Assembly (NCBI GenBank): GCA_947601655.1
Contig: CANQGG010000020.1
Location: 1-37,009 of the forward strand
From: an uncultured Akkermansia sp.
GTDB lineage: Bacteria; Verrucomicrobiota; Verrucomicrobiia; Verrucomicrobiales; Akkermansiaceae
Direction: 5' to 3'
DNA length: 37,009 bases
Numbering within the stretch: the stretch's first letter is position 1; every line of letters begins with the position of its first letter. Below the pieces are notes generated by a model. It had not been told where the DNA came from. It searched no databases and saw only the letters and a list, made by a program, of their open reading frames with translations. Both the position numbers and the translations under genes were made by a program. Positions 24,899 through 34,500 of this stretch are shown piece after piece.

Positions 24899-25771
24899 TC
24901 AGAATCGAATGAGAAAACCGAGGCGCACCTCGTGCCAGCGCATTGTGCCCACCTTCTCCACCGGAACGCCCGGAATCTCGTAGTCTGCCTTCGGGCGCGC
25001 CGTAGAACCGCGGAACTGGTAACCGGCGTGCAGCACCACGTTACTGGAAATGTAGAATCCGATGTTCACGTAGCCGGCATACCCCATGCCGACGGCTGTA
25101 TCAGACTGATCCGGCCCCCAATCGTTGTAATCTCCGTAAGGATACCCACTCCACCCGTAGCCGTAATCGATATCCAGCGTTTGCACGTCCATACCGCACT
25201 TGGCGCCCACTTGCAGCAGCATGTAACGCCCGATGCGTTGACTGTAACGGTACCCCGCCATAAGGGTAAAGCTCATGCGGTCGTAGCTATCCGTGAAAGG
25301 ATACGGTCGATCTCCATCCGGTGGAATCACCCATAAATCTTCGGTTCGTCCGCCTCCCATGATCCCCAGCGAAAGAGTGAAGGCGTGGTGTTTAGCGAAA
25401 TAATAGGCTCCCTCCAGCTCGGCTCCTACCATGTCGCAGGAGAAAAAGTTGTCCGGCGCCGCCTTGAAACCGTACGCGCCGGTTATATCCAGTTCGTAGC
25501 TGGAAGAACGCATGTAGCGCGGCATACTCGGCACGGGAGGCAGTGAATTCTGCCCGGTATTCGGCAGAGTGCGATCCACCTCCGCTGCAACCGCCGATCC
25601 CGGCGTCTGTTTCGGCGCTGCCGGGAGTGAGGGTGATATTCTCGCATAGTCCGGGTTCGCCACGGGTCCGCCCACAGCGGGACTATATATCAGGGGATAA
25701 TCAGGAAGGGGAGCCGCCGCTGCCACCCCCATGCCCGCAAGCAACAGAATTAAAGTTTGTATCTTCATCAT
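24899..25771 (-). CDS. Putative outer-membrane beta-barrel protein
   Basis: About 290 aa. A signal peptide (MMKIQTLILLLAGMGVAAAA) is followed by a Pro-rich segment (about 22-85) and then alternating aromatic/glycine beta strands typical of an 8-10 strand barrel, such as YELDITGAYGF, HAFTLSLGIMGGG, RMSFTLMAGYRYSQRIGRY, YAGYVNIGFYI and VVLHAGYQFRGS. The last residues, WHEVRLGFLIRF, end with Phe, as expected for BAM-inserted proteins. The exact family is unclear. The ATG at 25801 overlaps the -10 box (25797-25802), so the start is 25771 or 25768. A GGAGG lies about 20 nt upstream. First gene of the operon with dapF and aroK. Confidence 0.75.
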   Translation of the reverse strand: MMKIQTLILLLAGMGVAAAAPLPDYPLIYSPAVGGPVANPDYARISPSLPAAPKQTPGSAVAAEVDRTLPNTGQNSLPPVPSMPRYMRSSSYELDITGAYGFKAAPDNFFSCDMVGAELEGAYYFAKHHAFTLSLGIMGGGRTEDLWVIPPDGDRPYPFTDSYDRMSFTLMAGYRYSQRIGRYMLLQVGAKCGMDVQTLDIDYGYGWSGYPYGDYNDWGPDQSDTAVGMGYAGYVNIGFYISSNVVLHAGYQFRGSTARPKADYEIPGVPVEKVGTMRWHEVRLGFLIRF

Positions 25772-25796
25772 GATATGGATTAGATTCTTCGCCTCC

Positions 25797-25825
25797 ATCA
25801 TAGCAAAATCCCCGCATCATTGCAA
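25797..25825 (-). promoter_or_regulatory. Promoter of the barrel-dapF-aroK operon
   Basis: On the minus strand, TTGCAA (25825-25820) and TATGAT (25802-25797) are separated by exactly 17 bp. The -10 matches the consensus at 5 of 6 positions. The start codon is 25 nt downstream. Confidence 0.6.
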
Positions 25826-25860
25826 GTGCGGAACAGGTGCTTACAAAGCAGACGCATTGG

Positions 25861-26170
25861 AGAGAAGTGAAGCAACAGAGAAAAATACTCTTGTTAACTG
25901 ATATCATCGTTGATACGCACCAAAAATCATGACGACAAGTGCTCATCATGAGGAGGACTCTCACGAAGTCCCCGCATACGTTCACAATTCGAAAAAAACT
26001 ACGCAAAGCCTGCAAGACGGCTCCGCTTCCAAAAACCTTTCCGCTCCCAAAACCGCATCGCTTCAGAAATTCGCCTTGCTCCTGCTTCGCAACTCCGCGA
26101 GCACAGCTCGCCAAATTTCCTACATGGTACATGAAAGGGTCCATGAGCAAGCGCATTGGAAAACATGCGC
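25861..26170. repeat. Intergenic repeat, copy B
   Basis: This copy matches the body of the repeat at 15831-15967: it starts with the same AGAGAAGTGAAGCAACAGAG, and about 140 bp agree at roughly 85% by eye. The TACATGGTACATGAA block recurs at 26121-26135, but about 120 bp of unrelated, partly self-similar sequence lies in between, against about 22 bp in copy A. The right end is a GCGCAT/ATGCGC hairpin (26151-26170), and GACGCATTGG precedes the left end. It lies in the 780-nt gap between the barrel gene and the first autotransporter. No believable coding sequence. Confidence 0.7.
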
Positions 26171-26302
26171 TATGACAGCCTCCAGCGTGCTCATTTCCTG
26201 CGAATACAGTAGATCAGACCGCCTTCCTTTTCGCAATGCGATTCACCTCGATTTTCATCCTCGGCAATCTCGGATCATCCCCATGTTGCTTCCTTCGAGA
26301 GA

Positions 26303-26476
26303 CACGTTTTTGGAATACGTATGTCAAGCCCTTATTTGAAAATTTTTATCCTTTATATTCAATCCCTTAATGAGGAAAGAACTCGTTCCAACGACAAAAA
26401 TACGATTGTTTACTTTTTTGCAAAATGCACATAATCAGAGATTTACGTATTCGCGGATACGTATTCCAAATACGTA
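26303..26476. promoter_or_regulatory. Putative invertible promoter, locus 1
   Basis: Inverted repeats bound the segment. The core is 14 bp and perfect (26309-26322 with 26457-26470), extending to 20 bp with two mismatches (26303-26322 with 26457-26476). Each repeat is itself a dyad with TACGTA arms around TTTGGAA. The interior is 134 bp. Written as it stands, a consensus TTGACA reads leftward at 26327-26322. After inversion it would read rightward and lie 17 bp from TAAACT (26475-26480), 72 nt before the autotransporter ATG. In the present orientation the hexamer at that position is CGCGGA-like, a poor -35. A weaker internal pair TTGTTT (26406) and CATAAT (26430), 18 bp apart, reads toward the gene now. 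Confidence 0.75.
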
Positions 26477-26552
26477 AACTGTCCCCGACATGTGATCCTG
26501 CTTCCTGCACAAGGAAAGCAGCACAGCTATCAAACCTATTTTCTTTACGACA

Positions 26553-29500
26553 ATGAAATTACACCTACCTGTTATGTTGTTCACTGCCCTCATGGCGGTG
26601 ATGACTGCAATGCCCTCTTTTGCCAAGTACGACCTCACAATAGGTGGGGAAACCGTGCAAGGATGGGACGGCCAGATCAACGAGAGCGATGCTGCGCTTC
26701 AGAATTATTTTGACAAGAAGTCCTCTTCATCTTCTTCCAAGGTAGTTCTCGGAGATCTCGTCATCAACATTTCAAAGGAAAATGACGAGGACGACCAGAC
26801 CAAAGTGGTTCTTTCTGCACCGACCGCCGATATTCTCTTGACGGGTAACAACTCTTTCACCATCGGCGAGGGATGTACGCTGGAAATAGCTCCGAGGGCG
26901 AAGTATTATGATTGCTACCTCGGTTACGGCATTTTTTCGAAGTATCCATTCAGCGCAGACATGAAGAAAACATCCACCTCAACCGTGGATTTGAGAGGTA
27001 CACTCGTGGCTGGCGGTCAATCAACCCTCTTCTACGCGGAAAACGACGCAGAAACATCCGCAACGATCAATATTTACGAGAAAGGCGTACTGACAGGCGA
27101 TTATGGTGATGAAAACACGGCTAATGCAGATAGCCTTGTTACCGTATCGGAAGCGTATTTGTCAGGCCTCGGTAGTGAGGAAAAAATTGCGGTGATGAAC
27201 ACGACAATCAATGTGTTCAAGGGAGGCCTGATCGACGCGCGTAACATGACAATCGGAAAATCCGATGAGGAGTACTCGCGTACCACAACCATCATCAACT
27301 TGGGGAATGAGGCCGATGAGTTCAAGGCTCTGGGAGCCGGTGAATTGAGGGCGTATTCCCTCAAAGGCGAGAAAACCATTATCGGCGGTTTCAGCTCCAG
27401 CGCCTCCTCTTCAAGAATACCCGGTATTTCAGATGTCACTATCAATATCACAGAAGGAGGATCGTTCAAGGCAAGGGGCGCCACGTACATTGGCAGGGTG
27501 AATCAAAATGAGGTATCCACCGTCAATATTAACATATCAGGTGGTGGTGTCTTTGGTTCCTATGAGGATGATCAAGAAGAGTACAACAATGACTGGAAGA
27601 TCGGTTCGATTGAAGGATCCAAGGGAAAAGCGGAAGTCAACATCAACGTTTCAGGACCGGGGAGCTCATTCTACCTCGCAGGAGGTTTCATTGCGTACGG
27701 TCAATATAATCCGACTTCTTATTCCTCGGAAGTAAATGTGACGCTCAAAGATGGCGCCGTATTCACACTCGGCGGGAAGCACGGAGTATATTTGGGATGT
27801 TCCTCCGAAATGGATGAAAATTCCACGATTAAAATTCACTTTGATGTCACGGATAGCACGGTCAGGCTTCGTGCAAAAATCGGCGCTGAAAACTTCAAAT
27901 CTCTTCCGGAAGAAAAGTATCAATGTTCCCTCGTGATGAGGGGGAATTCGTGTCTTGACCTTTCCGGAAGGCGAGAGGAAGGGGACGTAGGATATGTGGG
28001 TGTTCGTTTTTATGGAAGTGTCCTTATGGAGGGTGGAAGACTTGTACGCAGCTCCGTAGCCTACGGTGTGTACGGAGTTGGAGATGAAGCGTTGCCAGAT
28101 GGGATTACTGTGCGTACAACCGCTGACTACCACGATGACTTGGATTTTGGCTTTTGCACCGCGGGCCTCATCAACGAGGGTTTGCAAATCAAAGGAGCCG
28201 GCACTACAATCACAAACTTAAATGGCGGCTCTCGACTCACCCTTAAGGGAACGGAAAATGAAATAAACGTAGGTCGTCAGAGTATTGTGGAAATCAATGG
28301 AGAAGCCTGCATGCAGGAAGCAAAGGCTCTCATCTCTTTTTCCAAAGATATCCGCGGTGGAGATCACCTTGGCAGAGTGAAATTTAACGATGCAGACACT
28401 ACCTTGACCCTCAATTTAGGAGAGGCTTTGGCGGATATGGTGACTGCCGGAGAATTACTGCCCGGGGACGAAGTCTCCTTTGAGGTGTGGTTTACGAACG
28501 CAGAGGAATGGGAATCTGGGGATGGTGCTGAAATCGATAACGATTGGTTCCAAAAACACTTCCTGGTTGGCGCCGGCTGGGGACTGAATGTTGAGGGTAG
28601 AGAGGTTTCTGGCAATATGGAGAGCGGAAGAATCGTGATTAAGGGTAGTCTCGAGGGCGAGTTCTTAGAGGGTTCAATGGATCTAGGCGATGTTGATGGA
28701 GAGAAGGTTTATGTAGCAAAAGATACAACCCTCGAATCATCCGGAAGCGGCGGCACCTTGAAACAACTAGAGGGTACAGGAAACCTGAACATCACAGGAC
28801 AGGGTGAGGTTACACTCGAAAATGAGCGGGAGTCCATACACCCTGGTGCCTCAGAATTGACCGGCAAACTCACCACGGATCCCGGGATCAACCTGCACAA
28901 GACAGGCAGTGAGAATCTAACGCTGTCCGGAGGCTTAGATGCGCAGGGTGATTTGTCAGTGGATGAAGGGACGTTGACTCTTACCGGTGATGACAACTCC
29001 ATCGGCGGCAAATTGACGCTCGGTGAAGAAGGCACGCTGGATGTGGACGGCAAGCTCACGCTCAATGGACAAGGTAACGACCTTTCGGGCGTCACATCCG
29101 GACAACTCACCGGCGAAGGATCCATCTTCGTTGGAGATGGCGGTTCGTTAAAGATGGACAGCAAGATGCTGGACGCCGAAGATGTACCCGGCTTTGGCGC
29201 TACGGGGAACGGCAGGCTCGAGTTCACAGGCAACGCCCCTGTCGATCTCGGAAAACTGTCTGAGGACACGACCGGCACAGTGGCGGGGAGCTTCAAATCG
29301 AATAACCCTGCTGGCGCCACCTTTGCGGGTTCCGTCGAAGGGACTCTGACCGTGGATGGAGGGAGCCTCAATATGAGCAATGCCGCAAACGGCGGTTGCG
29401 ATCTTGAGGTGGGATCCGGTAGCAGTGCAACTCTGGCGGCAGGGTCGACGTATCATTCCATCGACAACAACGGAACACTGTCAACCTCGACGTCGGAGGA

Positions 29501-31166
29501 AACCGGGGATGTCTGCATCACGGCAGAAGAGAACATCATTTTCCGCAATTATGCGCATTCACCCGTGAGGATTGACCTGAGCGAGCCGGACTTGTCGGAG
29601 GGAAGCAGTGTTAAAGAAATCAACTACAAGTCGACAGCCGGGAAGATCATCATCGAACACGAGACGGAGCTTGACGTTACACTGACCGGCAACATCTTGG
29701 ATGCGAAGGGGGATCTGAATGTCGTGATCATGGAAGCCGCGGGGGGAATTGAGAACCCCGAGGAGTACATGGAACAAGCGGCGAACTATAAGATGAAGAC
29801 TGTTCGATTCATGGCGGAACCTCAGGCAGAAGAAGAATGGGAAAAGGTCACCGCTGTAGCAGTGGTCGCCCCCGGGGAAGGCGTCAGCGAAGCCGTCATG
29901 AATCAGCTCTATGACGTCGGCAACACCACATTCTGGACAAAAGATGGACAGCTTCTCACGCACATCCCGCAGCGGACGGAAAGCCCGTGGGAGCAGTATG
30001 CGACCACAGCAAACAGCCGCGCCGGATTGGGCTTGCTCTATCGTGAGCTTCATCAGAACGGCGTGATGGAAGCCGATCAGGACGTTGTGGAGCTGATTAA
30101 CGGCATAGACCGGCTCGTGGAGAGCAATCCCGCCGAAGCACGGCGTGCACTGGCGGCCGTGGCAGGCAGCACGCTCACCTCAGTCTCCGCGGCACAGAGC
30201 GCTGCCCTGCGCAATCAGATGGGCCGCGTGCGTGACCACGCCCTGCAGGCCGCCCGCCTGCGCTGCGCCGGCAATGCCGACGAGGCAACCGCTCAGCAGC
30301 GCCCCTGCAAGAACTCCCACGTCTGGGTAGAGGGCACGAGCTTCTTCTCCGAGCAGCACAGCGTCGGCGATGAGAGCGGCTACCGCCTCAACTCCTGGGG
30401 TGGCGCCGTAGGCATCGATGCTCAGGTGGATGCCCACTGGAGCGTCGGCGTGAGTCTCTCTGCCGGCTATGGCGACCTGGAGGCGCATGCGGCGGATGAC
30501 GCCAAGGGAGATCTGGATACCTACACGGTGAGCTTCTGGAGTCAGGCGAAGAACGGCCGATGGGGCAACACGCTGCTCTTCACTCTCGGCACGAATGAAG
30601 CGGATCTCAAGCGCACGGTGAACTACGGAGCGGGCAGCTACACCGCCACGAGCAACGCGAGCGGCAGCAGCCTGGGTGCGATGTGGGAACTCACGTATGA
30701 CTTCCACCCGGTAAAAGACAACAAGAGCAACATCCTCCAGCCGCTGTTCAACGTGGCAGTGATGCACACGAGCATGGACGGGTTCAGCGAGAAGAATGCG
30801 GGGAACGTAGGACTTGCCGCAGAGAAGCAGACGCGCGACACGGTGACGTTGGGTCTTGGGCTTCGCTGGCTGGCGGCGATCAACTCCGCGAAGGCAGTCA
30901 ACCGCACGGTGAGCACGGAGGTGCATGCGAACGTGGCTCAGGACCTGGGAGACCGCCGGAGCGTGGCGAACGTGGCGCTGCTGGCAGATCCGAACTTCAC
31001 GCAGAGCGTGTACGGCTCGAAGACGGGCAGCACGGCGTTCCAATTCGGGGCGGGAGTGAATGTGCCTGTGACGCCGAACTCGCAGATCTACGTGAATGCG
31101 GGCGGCGAGCTGCGAGAGCACGCGAACGCATGGAACGCCGCGCTTGGCGTCCGCATGGGCTTCTGA
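26553..31166 (+). CDS. Autotransporter (type Va) surface protein 1
   Basis: A 1537-aa classical autotransporter. The signal peptide MKLHLPVMLFTALMAVMTAMPSFA (1-24) leads to a very long passenger of beta-helix character, with many repeated GGxxT/LTLxG-type rungs (about 25-1180). A helical linker (about 1200-1250, with ESNPAEARRALAAVAGSTLTSVSAAQSAALRNQ) precedes the translocator barrel (about 1253-1537, starting VWVEGTSFFSEQHSV and ending LGVRMGF with the terminal Phe). It should be exported through the Sec system and displayed on the surface. The passenger function (adhesion or other) is not visible, and no protease catalytic motif was seen. Probably controlled by the invertible segment upstream. 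A terminator hairpin follows. Confidence 0.93.
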   Translation: MKLHLPVMLFTALMAVMTAMPSFAKYDLTIGGETVQGWDGQINESDAALQNYFDKKSSSSSSKVVLGDLVINISKENDEDDQTKVVLSAPTADILLTGNNSFTIGEGCTLEIAPRAKYYDCYLGYGIFSKYPFSADMKKTSTSTVDLRGTLVAGGQSTLFYAENDAETSATINIYEKGVLTGDYGDENTANADSLVTVSEAYLSGLGSEEKIAVMNTTINVFKGGLIDARNMTIGKSDEEYSRTTTIINLGNEADEFKALGAGELRAYSLKGEKTIIGGFSSSASSSRIPGISDVTINITEGGSFKARGATYIGRVNQNEVSTVNINISGGGVFGSYEDDQEEYNNDWKIGSIEGSKGKAEVNINVSGPGSSFYLAGGFIAYGQYNPTSYSSEVNVTLKDGAVFTLGGKHGVYLGCSSEMDENSTIKIHFDVTDSTVRLRAKIGAENFKSLPEEKYQCSLVMRGNSCLDLSGRREEGDVGYVGVRFYGSVLMEGGRLVRSSVAYGVYGVGDEALPDGITVRTTADYHDDLDFGFCTAGLINEGLQIKGAGTTITNLNGGSRLTLKGTENEINVGRQSIVEINGEACMQEAKALISFSKDIRGGDHLGRVKFNDADTTLTLNLGEALADMVTAGELLPGDEVSFEVWFTNAEEWESGDGAEIDNDWFQKHFLVGAGWGLNVEGREVSGNMESGRIVIKGSLEGEFLEGSMDLGDVDGEKVYVAKDTTLESSGSGGTLKQLEGTGNLNITGQGEVTLENERESIHPGASELTGKLTTDPGINLHKTGSENLTLSGGLDAQGDLSVDEGTLTLTGDDNSIGGKLTLGEEGTLDVDGKLTLNGQGNDLSGVTSGQLTGEGSIFVGDGGSLKMDSKMLDAEDVPGFGATGNGRLEFTGNAPVDLGKLSEDTTGTVAGSFKSNNPAGATFAGSVEGTLTVDGGSLNMSNAANGGCDLEVGSGSSATLAAGSTYHSIDNNGTLSTSTSEETGDVCITAEENIIFRNYAHSPVRIDLSEPDLSEGSSVKEINYKSTAGKIIIEHETELDVTLTGNILDAKGDLNVVIMEAAGGIENPEEYMEQAANYKMKTVRFMAEPQAEEEWEKVTAVAVVAPGEGVSEAVMNQLYDVGNTTFWTKDGQLLTHIPQRTESPWEQYATTANSRAGLGLLYRELHQNGVMEADQDVVELINGIDRLVESNPAEARRALAAVAGSTLTSVSAAQSAALRNQMGRVRDHALQAARLRCAGNADEATAQQRPCKNSHVWVEGTSFFSEQHSVGDESGYRLNSWGGAVGIDAQVDAHWSVGVSLSAGYGDLEAHAADDAKGDLDTYTVSFWSQAKNGRWGNTLLFTLGTNEADLKRTVNYGAGSYTATSNASGSSLGAMWELTYDFHPVKDNKSNILQPLFNVAVMHTSMDGFSEKNAGNVGLAAEKQTRDTVTLGLGLRWLAAINSAKAVNRTVSTEVHANVAQDLGDRRSVANVALLADPNFTQSVYGSKTGSTAFQFGAGVNVPVTPNSQIYVNAGGELREHANAWNAALGVRMGF

Positions 31167-31222
31167 GGAGGATTCACGAATTCTTCTCAAAAGAAATACA
31201 ACACACACACAACAGGTAAATG

Positions 31223-31260
31223 CAGAACCGCTCGTCGGGGAAACCCGGCGGGCGGTTCTG
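31223..31260 (+). terminator. Terminator hairpin after autotransporter 1
   Basis: CAGAACCGCTCGTCGGGG, then AAA, then a nearly complementary arm ending CGGTTCTG (31243-31260), form a long stem with two G-U pairs. It lies 57 nt after the stop of autotransporter 1. Only a weak U content follows. Confidence 0.6.
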
Positions 31261-31290
31261 TCGGTACGGCAGCAAACATCTCACCCCGTC

Positions 31291-31466
31291 TACGTATTTA
31301 CAATACGTATGTCAAGCCTCTATTTGAAAATTTTTATCCTTTATATTTAATGTGTTATTAGGAGGGATCGTCTACTTTAACGGCAAAAAACACGGTTGTT
31401 CACGTTTTTGCAAGATATACATAATCAGAGATTTACACATTTGCGGATACGTATTGTAAATACGTA
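31291..31466. promoter_or_regulatory. Putative invertible promoter, locus 2
   Basis: A perfect 20-bp inverted repeat, TACGTATTTACAATACGTAT (31291-31310) and its complement (31447-31466), encloses 136 bp. Each repeat is a dyad of TACGTA arms around TTTACAA. The interior resembles that of locus 1 (GTCAAGCC at the left edge, a shared TTTGAAAATTTTTATCCTTT block and CATAATCAGAGATTTAC). TTGACA reads leftward at 31315-31310. After inversion it would be 17 bp from TATCCT (31465-31470), 98 nt before the ATG of autotransporter 2. The present orientation has TTGCGG at 18 bp instead. A weaker TTGTTC (31396) and CATAAT (31420) pair, 18 bp apart, reads toward the gene now. The rest of the 400-nt gap holds only the upstream terminator and the leader. 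Confidence 0.8.
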
Positions 31467-31568
31467 TCCTCTTCACCGTAGCGCGAAACGTGTGATGCCT
31501 CTCCTGACAGTGAGTTCTCCTCTCGCGGCACACCAGGCGCTTCGATCCATAACCAATCTATTCACACT

Positions 31569-34500
31569 ATGAAACTACATCTGCCCGTTGTACTGTTCAC
31601 TGCCCTCATGGCAGTGATGACTTCCCTGACGACCTATGCCGCTGCTCCCCGTGAAGAGGGCATCCATGCAGTGAATGAGGTGAGTGACATAACAATAACC
31701 GCTGATACTCCCGCATTTGATGATGAAAGAACCGTTGTGGGCAACATCACCATGAACAGCGCCGAGGCTGTGCTCGATGTGAATGGTGAACTGGTGGTCA
31801 GCGGCGGAACCTTGCGCGAAGGAACTTGGAAGAGCTCTGAAAACACAGGTATGATCACTGTGCAGACGGGAGGGACTCTCTCCTTAAGCAACTATGCAGA
31901 GATCAACTCTCGAGATTATAACGGCGAAAATACACTGATTCTCAATCTGGAGGAAGGATCTACCTATGATGTAGGCGAAGGAGCTAACCGCACCAATCTC
32001 GCTGCTCTGCGGGGCAGTGGCACCATTAAACTCGGTGGCAACGGACAATGGGAAGGACCCGGAGCCTTTGATATATTCGGGAATACAACCCGCGAGGGTG
32101 AAAACGTCTTCAGCGGTGTTATTGAGTTGCGAACGCCTTTGAGCAACGCAGCTGCTGACCAAAGCGCCATCATCAATGTACGCAATGCAGGAGGCACAGC
32201 GTCTGTCCAGACATTCGCTGGGGTAAAGGCCGTGAAAGTCGATAAGCAGTTCGACAGATCAGTTGGTCCTAAACTGGTAATTAACGACGGTTCTACCCTG
32301 AGGTTCACCTGCCCGGAGAACAGGCAGAATGAATTTGCCGAGGTCTCTTTGGACGGAACAGCCACTCTCGAATTCGGGGTAATTCAGGGTAATTTAGGGC
32401 ACGAATCCGCGATGTTGAAGACGGATAAGTTCGAAATAGAGGCCGACTCCGCGATTTTGGTTTCGTGGCTGGGAGAAGCCCCGTTGCAGAGTGGAGAAGC
32501 AACAATCAATCTCATCGAGGGGAGGACAACAATTTATGGCGGTGGCAGCATTGAGGAAAAAATCAAGTTTGGCTCAGGTTGGGGCGTGATTATCAAGGGT
32601 GTGTCCGTTGACTCCGCGGGTGACACGTTGAAAATCACTGTCACGACAAGCTCCGACAACGTATGGTATGCCAGCAAGCAAGAACAGGAGGGTGAAACTG
32701 TGTCGGCACTCGCGAGCGATCTGGCAGGGTACGACAAAGTTGTGGTAGATAAGACGACGGCAGTGAATGTCACGGAGAGCGGAATGATCAAACAACTTGA
32801 GGGCAAGAGTAACCTGAGCATCTTGGGTAGCGGAGAGCTGTCGCTGGAAAATTCGGGTACATACGCCGGAAGTATCTTCGAGGGAGATCTGGGTTCAGAA
32901 GAGGGAGTTGCTTTGAAGAAGACCGGTGACGCAGAATTGACCCTGAAGGGAAACTTGAAGGCGGACGGCGCTGTGAACGTGGCTGGCGGTACCCTTGTGC
33001 TGGCTGGCGGCGACAACACGGTCGCGGGAGCGCTCGGCATGGAAGAGGAAGGGACGTTGCAAGTGAAACATACACTAACACTTTCCGGAACAAGCAATTT
33101 AATTGCCGGCACACTCACCGGTGATGGCACGATCACCGTGGCAGAGGGAGGCAGTTTGACCGTAGGAAGCGAGGTTACGTTGAGCAAAGACCTTTCCTTA
33201 CAGGTGGATGGAGATCTCACCTTGTACGGAGAGCACGTTCGTGCCCGCGAGGGTGATGGTAAGATCACCGGTTCGGGCACTTTGACCGTCGGTCGGGGCG
33301 GGAATCTGAGTATCACGGAAACCAATTGGAGTTTGACGGTTTCCGGTATCAATGTCGCGGGTACATTGTCACAAAAAAAGAGCCCGATTACCGCAGATAA
33401 TATCGTCGTGAAGAGTGGCGGCAAATGGACCCAGGAAAGCGATGCTTCCTATTATCCTTGGAACAATACTTGGAATGATACAGTAACTCGAGCGGATGTT
33501 GCCCAGAGCATCACGGTTGAAAATAACGGCTCCGTTGAGCAAAAAGGGACGAGTGTCTCCGCAGATACAATCACTGTGACTGGAACGTGGACTCAGAATA
33601 AGACCACGCTGACAGACGACAGGGCTGAACAATCTTGGATGAAAAGCCATGACGTACATGCAAAGACGTGTGCCAACAGCATCGTAGTGCAGGCTGGCGG
33701 CAACTACAACCTCATGGATGGCGCCATCGCTGCTTTGGGTGGTGCTGACGATGCACTCGGAACGCTGGATTTGCAAGTGAGCGGCACTTTCACGATAAGC
33801 GATGGAAACGTCGCCGAGGGAGGAAGTGCAAACATCATCGTGGAGCGGGGGGGAGAGTTTAAGATGGAGGGTTCTGGGAATGTAGCCTATGCAGGTTCTA
33901 AAGGCGATTCTCAAGCCAAAATCAGCATCCGGGGTGGAGATTTTACTCTATCCAGCAATACTTCTATCGGAAACGCGACGACATCCTCCTGGGATGAAAA
34001 GCAATCTTGCACGAGTACTGTGATTATTGAGATCACCGAGGACGGTGGCAATTTCACCCTTTCAGGGAATGGCCAGATCGGTATCGCAAGTGGTTACGGG
34101 GACACGTCCGACATCACTATCAATGTGAAGGGGGGAAAATTCCTGGTTAAAAATGATAACAGCACCCAGAACAGTCTTGGAGAGGCGGGGCAAGCCAGCG
34201 AAGCAGGTTATATCAACAAAGCCGGAGTTGGAATCAACGTCTCCGGCAATGGACAATTCGTCCTGGCAGAGGGAGGGATAGGCTGCGCCGATTTTGTCTT
34301 CCAGGCGAATGGACAATGCTCTGCAAGTACGAAAATCACCGTTACGGACTCAGGCTCCTTTACGATGGAAGGCGGCAATCTCGGGTGCAAGCTTAGCAAC
34401 AGTGCATCACTCTCAACGGTCCTTCATGTTGAGCTGCACGATCAGGGTCAAATGCAGATCTCAGGTGGAAAAGTTGGCGAAGGAGCCACGTTGGAGATAT

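Noticed and set aside
25929..26339. 136-codon plus-strand frame in the intergenic repeat
   Set aside because: It spans repeat copy B and the left arm of the invertible segment, is not preserved in copy A, and has no coding character.
30180..31208. 342-codon minus-strand frame opposite the autotransporter barrel
   Set aside because: It is rich in His, Arg and Ala with no domain; the same shadow recurs at 36657-36965 because the barrel DNA is duplicated.
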